Source of the DNA: Zipacnadum sp036504235
Lineage (GTDB): Bacteria > Armatimonadota > Zipacnadia > Zipacnadales > Zipacnadaceae
DNA: 6,112 nt
Assembly (NCBI GenBank): GCA_036504235.1
Contig: DASXVN010000071.1
Location: forward strand, 1-6,112
Direction: 5' to 3'
The notes beneath the pieces were generated by a model, which saw only the letters and a program-made list of their open reading frames with translations, did no database searches and was not told the origin of the DNA. The translations under genes and the position numbers were made by a program. Below are positions 1 to 4,803 of the stretch, piece after piece. Positions within the stretch are counted from its first letter, which is position 1, and every line of letters starts with the position of its first letter.

Positions 1-8
1 AAACGGCC

Positions 9-32
9 GGGCGGAGGTCAGAACCTCCGCCC
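9..32 (+). repeat. GC-rich hairpin repeat, copy A
   Basis: GGGCGGAGGT (9-18) and ACCTCCGCCC (23-32) make a perfect 10-base stem with loop CAGA, followed by the family's CTACG tail. CCCCT (30-34) could alternatively pair with AGGGG (40-44), giving two mutually exclusive folds. Confidence 0.75.
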
Positions 33-52
33 CTACGGGAGGGGCTGCGCCG

Positions 53-124
53 AATTGCCGCCCGTTCGGCAGGGATAGAGCCTTCCGCGCCGGTTTGATT
101 TCAGTTCGCGAACGGGCGGCAATT
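53..124. repeat. 16-base perfect inverted repeat with 40-base spacer
   Basis: AATTGCCGCCCGTTCG (53-68) is repeated as its exact reverse complement at 109-124. It lies 92 bases or more beyond the stop of the 493-residue gene, between hairpin copies A and B, and may be another compound member of the intergenic repeat set. It has no T-tract and is a poor terminator candidate. Confidence 0.8.
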
Positions 125-172
125 GCCCGCGGACGGGCAAAAGCCGCCCCTACAACGGCGAACGACAACGGC

Positions 173-201
173 CGGCGGGGGACGTAGCCCCCGCCCTACA
201 G
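173..201 (+). repeat. GC-rich hairpin repeat, copy B
   Basis: The structure is C, GGCGGGGG (174-181), loop ACGTAG, CCCCCGCC (188-195), CTACAG. It is identical to copy F over all 29 bases although about 4.5 kb away. It starts 14 bases after the stop codon of the 493-residue gene on its coding strand, so it would be the first structure in that gene's 3' untranslated RNA. Confidence 0.9.
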
Positions 202-215
202 CACGGAAACCGCAC

Positions 216-1697
216 TTACGCTACGGTCTCCATGAGGACTTCGTCAATCCACACGGTACCCTCGCCCGCGGCCAGGAACTCGATCAGGACACAGTGCGTG
301 CGCGGGCCGGTGGGGGTGAACTCCACGGAGACCTCGGTCCAGTCGGAGACGCCCTCGACCGGGTCCGAGATATTCACACTATTGATGTAGATAGGGCGCG
401 GGGCGAAGAGCCACTCGCTGGCGCGCAGGCGGGCGGAGCCACTGCGCAGGTCGGTCTTTATCCAGGCGGAGACGCGATAGGTCCGGTCACGGGTGAGGTG
501 GAGCGAGCAGCCCTCGCCGGTGCTGGCGAGGACGGTCTCCTCCGACCCCGTCACCTGCAGGCGCAGGCAGGGGGCGGTCTGCCGGCCGCCGGTGGAGAGC
601 ACGCTGACCGGCGCGTCCGGGGCATCCACGGGATAGGTGATCGCCTGGCCGCGGCAGGAGGCGGCGGGGTCGAGGATTTCGGTGAAATCGCAGACGACGC
701 CCTGCTGGAAGACGCGGAAATCCAGCGGGCGTCGCGGACCGGTCTCGCCGCGGGTCCAGGGGTACAGGCCCGCCATTTCCGTCGGGTAGCGGTCGAGAAT
801 CAGTTCGTTGGGGACGGCCTGCTCGGCGAGGCGCGCGCCGGCCGCGCCGGGCAGCGCGCCCAGGGTGAAGGATACCTCGTAGAGGTAGTTGCCCGCCTCG
901 TCTTGGGGCGGCTGCAGATGGCGCGCGACTACCCAGTGCAGGTGCTCGTCGAGCATGTTGGCGCAGGTGGCGGCGGAGACCGGAATATTGGAGCTGTGGA
1001 ACTCGACCACCGGGCAGCGGTCCTCCTCGCCGAAGTAGCCGAGGAAGCCCTCGGGGTCGATCTGGCGCAGGCCGTAGTGATCGCGGTTGCCGTAGGCGTC
1101 GGCGCCGAGGTTGTTCTGGTTCCAGCGCAGAATCCGGCCGTCCGGATGCTGCCAGAGGATGAAGGGGTAGCGCACGAATCCGACGCGGTCCTCCACGACG
1201 CGCTCGGGGAGGAAGTTAGCGAACTCAACCTGGTGCGAGACCGGCGACTGGACGTGGCTCTCGGTGTGCACCACGTAGCCCATATCGGGGTCCACGGCGA
1301 AGGTGCAGACCTTGAGGGCGTGCATACCGTCGGCGAACCACTCCTCGAACTTCACGGTGAGCGTCGCGCCGCCCTCGCTGAAGGTCAGCTCGTGGCGCTC
1401 GCTGGTCGTGGCCTGTTCCCACTCCACCCAGTTGGCGAGGGTGATCCGGTCGCCGGGGGCGGTGGGGGCATGGTAGACCTCGGGGTACTCCACGGCGCGC
1501 GGCTCGTCCGGGTAGAAATTGGTCAACTCCAGGGTATGAGCGTCGCCGGTCACCAGCCCGACGCGGGTGTCACCATCGAGCACCCAGTAGGTGCGGGGCT
1601 GGAACTCCTCCAGGCGGAAGTTGGGGGTGTAGCCGGCGTAGCGGCCGGTCAGGTTCAGTTCCGCCAGGGTGCGGCGGAGAATCGAGTCGTTGGTCAT
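216..1697 (-). CDS. Hypothetical protein with C-terminal carbohydrate-binding-like (CBM4/9-type) domain
   Basis: This gene encodes a 493-residue protein that I do not recognise as a named family. The ATG at 1697 follows a strong GGAGG (1706-1710) at 8-base spacing, and the frame ends in TAA at 216-218. Residues about 400-493 look like a jelly-roll carbohydrate-binding domain. They contain YRVSAWIKT (407-415), SDWTEVSVEFTPTG (451-464) and the closing VWIDEVLME (482-490), the pattern seen in CBM4/9 (CenC-like) modules. Residues 1-330 are rich in beta-strand-like segments and aromatic residues (W38, W90, W182, W192, W255, W314), with WNQNNLGADAYGNRDHYG at 192-209. A galactose-mutarotase-like or other beta-sandwich fold is possible but unproven. 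There is no signal peptide or membrane segment, which is odd for a carbohydrate-binding architecture. It lies downstream of the URO-D-like gene on the same strand, after a 278-base gap. That it is a real gene is nearly certain, the domain call is moderate, and the function is unknown. Confidence 0.85.
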   Translation of the reverse strand: MTNDSILRRTLAELNLTGRYAGYTPNFRLEEFQPRTYWVLDGDTRVGLVTGDAHTLELTNFYPDEPRAVEYPEVYHAPTAPGDRITLANWVEWEQATTSERHELTFSEGGATLTVKFEEWFADGMHALKVCTFAVDPDMGYVVHTESHVQSPVSHQVEFANFLPERVVEDRVGFVRYPFILWQHPDGRILRWNQNNLGADAYGNRDHYGLRQIDPEGFLGYFGEEDRCPVVEFHSSNIPVSAATCANMLDEHLHWVVARHLQPPQDEAGNYLYEVSFTLGALPGAAGARLAEQAVPNELILDRYPTEMAGLYPWTRGETGPRRPLDFRVFQQGVVCDFTEILDPAASCRGQAITYPVDAPDAPVSVLSTGGRQTAPCLRLQVTGSEETVLASTGEGCSLHLTRDRTYRVSAWIKTDLRSGSARLRASEWLFAPRPIYINSVNISDPVEGVSDWTEVSVEFTPTGPRTHCVLIEFLAAGEGTVWIDEVLMETVA

Positions 1698-1705
1698 GGG
1701 TGGGT

Positions 1706-1710
1706 CCTCC
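1706..1710 (-). promoter_or_regulatory. Shine-Dalgarno of the 493-residue gene
   Basis: The minus strand reads GGAGG here, 8 bases before the ATG at 1695-1697. This is a canonical ribosome binding site and it settles the start of the gene. Confidence 0.8.
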
Positions 1711-1864
1711 AGTGTATTTGTGGTTCGGTCAAGTCTTGGGTCGTATGGGGCGGTTCGTCGCCCGTGCGTTGAATGACAGCTAGCGGGCGGGCGTGTGTGT
1801 CGGCGCAGACGCCGCCAAACGCGCGCGGAAACGGCGACTGGGCACTAACGTTCTCGGTTGGCGC

Positions 1865-1884
1865 GGGCGGAGCAAGCTCCGCCC
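1865..1884 (+). repeat. GC-rich hairpin repeat, copy C
   Basis: GGGCGGAGC (1865-1873) and GCTCCGCCC (1876-1884) form a perfect 9-base stem around AA, followed by CCTACGCGGAAACGGCGACG, the family tail. AACGTT (1847-1852) stands a short way upstream, as it does beside copies E and G. Confidence 0.75.
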
Positions 1885-1925
1885 CTACGCGGAAACGGCG
1901 ACGGCGCCACCCCGCACCGGCGAGA

Positions 1926-1950
1926 CCCTTCGACAAGCTCAGGGCGGGCA
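1926..1950 (+). repeat. CCCTTCGACAAGCTCAGG dispersed repeat
   Basis: This is an instance of a short element (CCTTCGACAAGCTCAGG followed by G/C-rich bases) that I know as a recurrent intergenic sequence in several unrelated bacterial genomes. The ends CCCT and AGGG can pair. It lies 26 bases past the stop of the URO-D-like gene on its coding strand. Confidence 0.6.
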
Positions 1951-1975
1951 GCCGGTGCCACCGACAGGGCGCGGC

Positions 1976-3091
1976 TTACACTCTCTCCGCGCGGCACATC
2001 GCTATCAGGTTCGCTACCGGGACGTCCTCGGGTAGCGAATGGGCCGCGGCGCAGAGGTAGCCGCCCCCGGCGCCTAGCACGCGCATGATTCGCGTCGCCT
2101 CGGCGGAGACCTCCTCGGGGGTGCCGAAGGGGAGCAGGTGCTGCAGGTCAATGCCGCCGTGGAAGCAGAGGCGGCCGGCGGCTTTCGTCTTGAGCGCCTC
2201 GGGTTGCATCTCCGCCGCGGCGGGCTGAGTGGGGTTGAGCACGTTGACGCCGACCGCGATGATGTCCTCCAGGAGGCGATAGACCGAGCCGCAGGAGTGG
2301 TGGAAGAGGAAGGAGTCGGGCGCGGCGGCGTGGACCGCGGCGTAGTACTCCGCCACGTAGGGCGCGATCAGCTCGTGGAAAACGCTCGGCGACATGAAGG
2401 GGCCGGTCTGCAGACCCCAGTCATCCCCGAAGCAGAAGATATCCACCACGTCGGCCAACGGTTTCACGACCAGCTCCACGCGGGCCAACTTCTCGGCCAG
2501 CCACACGTCGAAAAGATGGCGCACGATATCGGGGTTGAGCACCAGATCCATGGGGAACTGGTCAAAGCCGCGCATGGCGCAGCCGGCCTCGAAGAAGCCG
2601 CCGGAGACCCAGAAGGTGGTGGGGTAGTCGGCGGCGCGATAGGCGCGGGCGACGCCGTGGGTCCAGTCCAAGTGCGCGGGCGGCTCCTGGGGCTGGGGCT
2701 GGAGCTGGCGAATCTCGGCGTAGGACTGCTCGCGCAGGGGGAACTCGTGGCGGACGGCGGGGTTCTTGATGGAGCGGTCGCGGGTGGCGGCGCGCTGCTC
2801 GCGGGCCGCGCGCTCGCGCTCGTAGGCGGGCGGGTCCAGCTCGCGCAGGACCGTTAGCGGCGGCCCGAAGGGCACCCAGCGGAGGTCTACGTCGAGGTAG
2901 CGCTGGATCGCCTCGTCCACCCACGTACCGTCCGCGTCGCGGTCGGCGGGGAGCGCGTAGCCGAGTTCCTGGCGCAAGGCGGAGAGGAAATCGCCCTCGC
3001 AGAGGCTCATGGCGGTGCCGCCGAAGTCCACGGGACAACGGTCGGGGGTCTGGTTGCGGAGGGCGCAGAGCACGCGTTCGCGGGAAGTCAT
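1976..3091 (-). CDS. Uroporphyrinogen decarboxylase (URO-D)/MtaA-family protein, probable corrinoid-linked methyltransferase type
   Basis: The product is a 371-residue protein of the URO-D superfamily, close to the usual length. The opening MTSRERVLCALRNQTPDRCP and VDFGG (21-25) are the family's hallmark N-terminus and fix the start. The Shine-Dalgarno is weak (TGAG at 3100-3103). Other family signals are FGDDWGLQTGPFMSP (221-235) in the barrel core, HHSCGSV (264-270), HGGIDLQHLLPFGTPEEV (311-328) and the C-terminal YLCAAAHSLPEDVP (345-358). In MtaA-like methyltransferases a His-x-Cys motif plus a distal Cys binds zinc. Here H265 and C267 are present, and by motif alignment H351 occupies the usual third-ligand position. 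True heme-pathway HemE is unlikely, because the protein resembles the divergent MtaA/CmuA-like paralogues that move methyl groups to or from corrinoid cofactors. No corrinoid-binding protein or substrate-specific methyltransferase lies nearby, so the substrate is unknown. It is transcribed divergently from the FUN14-like gene. Confidence 0.9.
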   Translation of the reverse strand: MTSRERVLCALRNQTPDRCPVDFGGTAMSLCEGDFLSALRQELGYALPADRDADGTWVDEAIQRYLDVDLRWVPFGPPLTVLRELDPPAYERERAAREQRAATRDRSIKNPAVRHEFPLREQSYAEIRQLQPQPQEPPAHLDWTHGVARAYRAADYPTTFWVSGGFFEAGCAMRGFDQFPMDLVLNPDIVRHLFDVWLAEKLARVELVVKPLADVVDIFCFGDDWGLQTGPFMSPSVFHELIAPYVAEYYAAVHAAAPDSFLFHHSCGSVYRLLEDIIAVGVNVLNPTQPAAAEMQPEALKTKAAGRLCFHGGIDLQHLLPFGTPEEVSAEATRIMRVLGAGGGYLCAAAHSLPEDVPVANLIAMCRAERV

Positions 3092-3166
3092 AGGATCATC
3101 TCACTGATTTCGGATTTTGGGTTAGGTAGGAAGGGGCCAACGTTCTTCCGTGCCTGGAACCGGCCT

Positions 3167-3232
3167 CCTCCGAGTATGCTGAGCTGATGCACGGGGGCCG
3201 GCTTGCGTAGTTCGGGCGCCCAAACTCGGAGG
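3167..3232 (-). promoter_or_regulatory. Structured leader candidate upstream of the URO-D-like gene
   Basis: The minus-strand transcript would carry CCTCCGAGT (3232-3224) and ACTCGGAGG (3175-3167), a perfect 9-base stem. Inside it lies GTTTGGGC/GCCCGAAC (3225-3210), which pairs along its whole length with one wobble, followed by GCCGGC. I could not match it to a known riboswitch, and no cobalamin-box sequence is evident. It may be a cis-regulatory RNA, or just GC-rich self-complementarity. Confidence 0.3.
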
Positions 3233-3250
3233 CAGTAGCTGATGGAGGAC

Positions 3251-3279
3251 AGCATAGCAGCATACGGGACGACAGTCGA
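3251..3279 (-). promoter_or_regulatory. Possible sigma-70-like promoter of the URO-D-like gene
   Basis: On the minus strand TCGACT (3274-3279) and TATGCT (3251-3256) are separated by exactly 17 bases, each matching its consensus at 4 of 6 positions. A start near 3244 would give a leader of about 150 bases containing the dyads at 3167-3232. The hexamer matches are modest, so this is tentative. Confidence 0.25.
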
Positions 3280-3291
3280 GGCATAGACTCC

Positions 3292-3316
3292 CCTGATTAG
3301 GGCACTAGGGATCAGG
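3292..3316. promoter_or_regulatory. Operator-like dyad in the divergent promoter region
   Basis: CCTGAT (3292-3297) and ATCAGG (3311-3316) form a perfect 6-base dyad around 13 bases that themselves contain TAGGG twice. It sits just upstream of the possible -35 of the URO-D-like gene and before the FUN14-like promoter region. The position suits a shared regulator site, but the site is short and could be chance. Confidence 0.3.
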
Positions 3317-3388
3317 CGCGCGGGGGCGGGGGCGAGGCGTGGTTTGACGAGTTGCTGCTGAAGACGGGGGAGTAGCGTCCCAGTTGGG

Positions 3389-3394
3389 TATACT
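3389..3394 (+). promoter_or_regulatory. Possible -10 element for the FUN14-like gene
   Basis: TATACT matches the sigma-70 -10 consensus at 5 of 6 positions and lies 32 bases before the TTG start, so transcription would begin near 3401, just upstream of the Shine-Dalgarno. No good -35 hexamer exists 16-18 bases upstream. TTGACG at 3344-3349 is 39 bases away and too distant to pair with it. This is a weak call. Confidence 0.3.
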
Positions 3395-3410
3395 GAGAGT
3401 ATCCGCGTAG

Positions 3411-3416
3411 AGGAGG
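3411..3416 (+). promoter_or_regulatory. Shine-Dalgarno that decides the TTG start of the FUN14-like gene
   Basis: AGGAGG lies 10 bases before TTG (3427-3429). The next codon, CTG at 3430, would be a poorer start. The strong Shine-Dalgarno explains how a TTG start could still be used efficiently. Confidence 0.75.
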
Positions 3417-3426
3417 CGAAGGGCTT

Positions 3427-3738
3427 TTGCTGAACCATCTGGCGCCGGGACTGGGCGCGTTGGGGTTGGGCGGACTTCTGGGCTATGGGGTGGCGATCGC
3501 ATTTCGGAGCGCGGCCCGCACCCTGGGGTGCATGTTGGGGTTGCTGTTCATTCTGCTGCAGGTTCTGGCCTACTACAAGATCGTGACGGTGGACTGGGGC
3601 TCCCTGGCCCACCAGGCGGCGCCGGCCGGCCACGCCGCCGAGGCCGCGGGGCAGCGGCTGTGGCACATCCTGACCTACAACCTCCCGTTCGCCGGGGGGT
3701 TCGCGGGCGGCTTTCTGCTGGGCATGCGGCGGGTGTAG
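3427..3738 (+). CDS. FUN14-family small membrane protein
   Basis: This 103-residue protein has the size and layout of bacterial FUN14-domain proteins. A Gly-rich helix contains GLGGLLGYGVAIAFR (13-27). A second hydrophobic segment follows, with LGLLFILLQVLAYYKIVTVDWG at about 37-58. The run ending LAYYKIVTVDW is the most diagnostic stretch, since family members carry a similar aromatic 'LLQ..AYYG.I.V.W' passage. A third hydrophobic, Gly-rich helix is at about 84-100 (FAGGFAGGFLLGMRR). It should sit in the cytoplasmic membrane. The bacterial function is not established; the eukaryotic relative FUNDC1 is a mitochondrial membrane protein. The start is TTG at 3427, 10 bases after AGGAGG (3411-3416), with no closer ATG. 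It is the only plus-strand gene here, divergent from the URO-D-like gene and convergent with the pseudopilin gene. The family call is fairly sure. Confidence 0.83.
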   Translation: MLNHLAPGLGALGLGGLLGYGVAIAFRSAARTLGCMLGLLFILLQVLAYYKIVTVDWGSLAHQAAPAGHAAEAAGQRLWHILTYNLPFAGGFAGGFLLGMRRV

Positions 3739-3793
3739 CGGAGCGGCAGGTGGTTCTGCCCTAGTACTGCCTCCTCCGCGCCATTGCCGTTCC

Positions 3794-3824
3794 CCCCTCT
3801 CCCCAGTCTGCGCGGGGAGAGGGG
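3794..3824. repeat. Second-type hairpin repeat (C4TCTC4 / G4AGAG4), copy 1
   Basis: CCCCTCTCCCC (3794-3804) and GGGGAGAGGGG (3814-3824) form an 11-base perfect stem with a 9-base loop, flanked by CCGGGGGTGAGGCCGG. The reverse complement matches the 5983-6007 copy, including the CCTCACCCCC flank and a GGCAA-like tail. Dispersed repeats of this appearance are common in several GC-rich bacterial phyla. It lies 56 bases after the FUN14-like stop and could act as a 3' stem for that transcript, but no T-tract follows. Confidence 0.75.
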
Positions 3825-3856
3825 CCGGGGGTGAGGCCGGCCTGGCGCTTGCCCTT

Positions 3857-3872
3857 GGCCTGTCGAAGAGGT
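3857..3872 (-). repeat. Partial 'TTCGACA' dispersed repeat fragment
   Basis: On the minus strand this reads CTCTTCGACAGGCC, resembling the core of the CCCTTCGACAAGCTCAGG element at 1926-1944. It looks like a degraded or truncated relative. The match is short, so this is tentative. Confidence 0.35.
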
Positions 3873-3900
3873 GCCTCGTCGAGGAGCGTATGGTCAGCGT

Positions 3901-3928
3901 CGGCGGGGTACGAGCCCCCGCCCTACAA
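3901..3928 (+). repeat. GC-rich hairpin repeat, copy D
   Basis: Arms GGCGGGG (3902-3908) and CCCCGCC (3916-3922) enclose loop TACGAGC, and CTACAA follows. The reverse complement matches copy G (6064-6091) at 27 of 28 positions. The downstream ACGGCGAAC is a tail shared with other copies. Confidence 0.8.
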
Positions 3929-3940
3929 ACGGCGAACCCG

Positions 3941-3980
3941 CAAAACAAAACGAGACAGCGTCCTGCGACGCCGTCTCGTT
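3941..3980 (-). terminator. Rho-independent terminator of the pseudopilin gene
   Basis: Read on the minus strand, AACGAGAC (3980-3973) pairs with GTCTCGTT (3956-3949). The stem extends past one mismatch by three more base pairs to an 8-base loop, and the run TTTTGTTTTG (3950-3941) follows. The stem begins 26 bases after the TAG of the pseudopilin gene. The stem plus U-rich tract in otherwise very GC-rich DNA makes this a convincing intrinsic terminator. Confidence 0.8.
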
Positions 3981-4006
3981 CGTTGTTCTCAGTTAACCGC
4001 GCGCGG

Positions 4007-4585
4007 CTACTGGTTCGGGTCCCAGGCGGCGGCGAAATCCGCTACCGAGGCGGCGGTGATCTTCTGCCATTTCGCATGGCCGTCGGCGAAGGCGAAGTTA
4101 GCGCCCTCGCTGTGCCGGGGGTCGGGATTGGACCCGCCGGGGCCCGGGTCGGTGCCGTCCTTGGGGAAGATATACCACGCCACGTCCGGCTGCTTGGTCG
4201 CGTCCGCGTAGGTGATCTTCTCCGAGGACTTGTGCGCGTTGGCGCCGCCGGAGCCGGTCATCCACCAGTTCATGCCGTAGCCGACCGGGGGGCCGGACAG
4301 GGTCGGGCAGGCCAGGATCTGCTTGTTCTCGGTGTAGGGCTGCAGGTCGTCGAACCAGGCCACCGTCTTGCCGTTGACGTCCACATACGGAGCGGGCGGA
4401 TACGCGCCGTCATAGTCCTGGCAATACATCATCGTCGCCAACTGCAACTGCTTGACGTTGGACAGACAGGAAGTAGCTTTGGCCTTCTCAATCGCCCGGT
4501 TGAAAACCGGAAAAAGGATGGAGGCCAAGATACTGATGATCGCCATGACAACCAGAAGCTCGATGAGAGTGAAGCCTTTTCTCAT
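4007..4585 (-). CDS. Pseudopilin: prepilin-type N-terminal cleavage/methylation domain protein with H-X9-DG motif
   Basis: This 192-residue class III-type (type IV-like) pseudopilin starts MRKGFTLIELLVV. The prepilin peptidase should cut after G4, leaving F5 for N-methylation and E9 as the conserved Glu-5 of the mature protein, with a single N-terminal membrane helix (about 6-27). The segment ILFPVFNRAIEKAKATSCLS and the following YCQDYDGAYPP (54-64) are typical of the many paralogues in Armatimonadota and Planctomycetota. H158 through D168-G169 forms the H-X9-DG C-terminal signature. Cysteines C40, C55 and C93 could form a disulfide. It is likely held in the inner membrane and assembled into or secreted by a type II secretion or type IV pilus-like machine, but no such machinery is encoded here. 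The start is supported by GGGGGTG (4591-4597) 5 bases upstream, and the 3' end by a terminator. It is shorter than the usual DUF1559 proteins. Confidence 0.93.
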   Translation of the reverse strand: MRKGFTLIELLVVMAIISILASILFPVFNRAIEKAKATSCLSNVKQLQLATMMYCQDYDGAYPPAPYVDVNGKTVAWFDDLQPYTENKQILACPTLSGPPVGYGMNWWMTGSGGANAHKSSEKITYADATKQPDVAWYIFPKDGTDPGPGGSNPDPRHSEGANFAFADGHAKWQKITAASVADFAAAWDPNQ

Positions 4586-4608
4586 CTTGGCACCCCCGAC
4601 GCGGCAGA

Positions 4609-4614
4609 ATAATA
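4609..4614 (-). promoter_or_regulatory. Possible -10 element of the pseudopilin gene
   Basis: The minus strand reads TATTAT, a 5 of 6 match to the -10 consensus, in the only AT-rich patch of this gap and 23 bases before the ATG. No convincing -35 hexamer lies 16-18 bases upstream. If used, the leader would be under 20 bases and still include the GGGGGTG ribosome site. Confidence 0.35.
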
Positions 4615-4683
4615 AGGCCTTCTAGTAGACAGTGGGGAGCGCGGCGCGGTTCCGCCTAAGGTGACGGCGGACATGAGGCCGTG

Positions 4684-4712
4684 CTGTAGGGCGGGGGCTA
4701 CGTCCCCCGCCG
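4684..4712 (-). repeat. GC-rich hairpin repeat, copy E (inverted partner of F)
   Basis: Arms GGCGGGGG (4690-4697) and CCCCCGCC (4704-4711) surround CTACGT, preceded by CTGTAG. All 29 bases are the exact reverse complement of copy F (4733-4761) and of copy B (173-201). The E-F pair is separated by 20 bases that include AACGTT. Confidence 0.9.
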
Positions 4713-4732
4713 TCGCCAGCCAAACGTTCGTC

Positions 4733-4761
4733 CGGCGGGGGACGTAGCCCCCGCCCTACAG
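4733..4761 (+). repeat. GC-rich hairpin repeat, copy F
   Basis: The element reads C, then GGCGGGGG (4734-4741), loop ACGTAG, CCCCCGCC (4748-4755), then CTACAG. It is identical over 29 bases to copy B and is the exact inverse of copy E. It sits 43 bases downstream of the secreted-protein stop codon. A partial tail copy, CCCCTACAACGGCGACG, follows at 4780-4796. Confidence 0.9.
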
Positions 4762-4803
4762 ACGGCAACGACCCACGGCCCCTACAACGGCGACGTCCCG
4801 GCC

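Larger units (their letters stand above)
3092..3426. other. Divergent intergenic region between the URO-D-like and FUN14-like genes
   Basis: This 335-base stretch has no credible gene. The short open frames in it lack a Shine-Dalgarno and recognisable protein features. It holds the candidate promoters of both flanking genes, an operator-like dyad (3292-3316), a 9-base inverted repeat (3167-3175 with 3224-3232) enclosing a smaller palindrome (3210-3225), and an 8-base direct repeat AGCTGATG (3182-3189 and 3237-3244). It is the only intergenic segment in the window without the GC-rich hairpin repeats. Confidence 0.6.

Noticed and set aside
123..1772. A 549-codon open frame on the plus strand opposite the 493-residue gene
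   Set aside because: It is the antisense shadow of the real gene in GC-rich DNA. The translation is low-complexity Gly/Ala/Val/Arg-rich sequence with no family motif, there is no Shine-Dalgarno, and it runs through the repeat hairpins at the edge.
1694..2088. Small open frames of 76 to 95 codons on both strands in and around the 1698-1975 gap
   Set aside because: They run through the hairpin and TTCGACA repeats, lack good ribosome sites and have Arg/Pro-rich translations typical of noncoding GC-rich DNA.
2138..2857. 239-codon plus-strand open frame opposite the URO-D-like gene
   Set aside because: Antisense shadow with Gly/Val/Ala/Glu-biased sequence and no motif, while the opposite strand holds a clear family member.
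3092..3260. Cobalamin riboswitch upstream of the URO-D-like gene
   Set aside because: Considered because of the corrinoid connection, but I could not find a B12-box-like sequence in the leader.
3344..3394. TTGACG (3344-3349) as the -35 partner of TATACT (3389-3394)
   Set aside because: The 39-base spacing is far outside the usable range.
3088..3948. A 286-codon minus-strand open frame covering the FUN14-like gene and the intergenic region
   Set aside because: It has low-complexity Pro/Arg/Gln sequence, overlaps a recognisable plus-strand family member and runs through two repeat hairpins.
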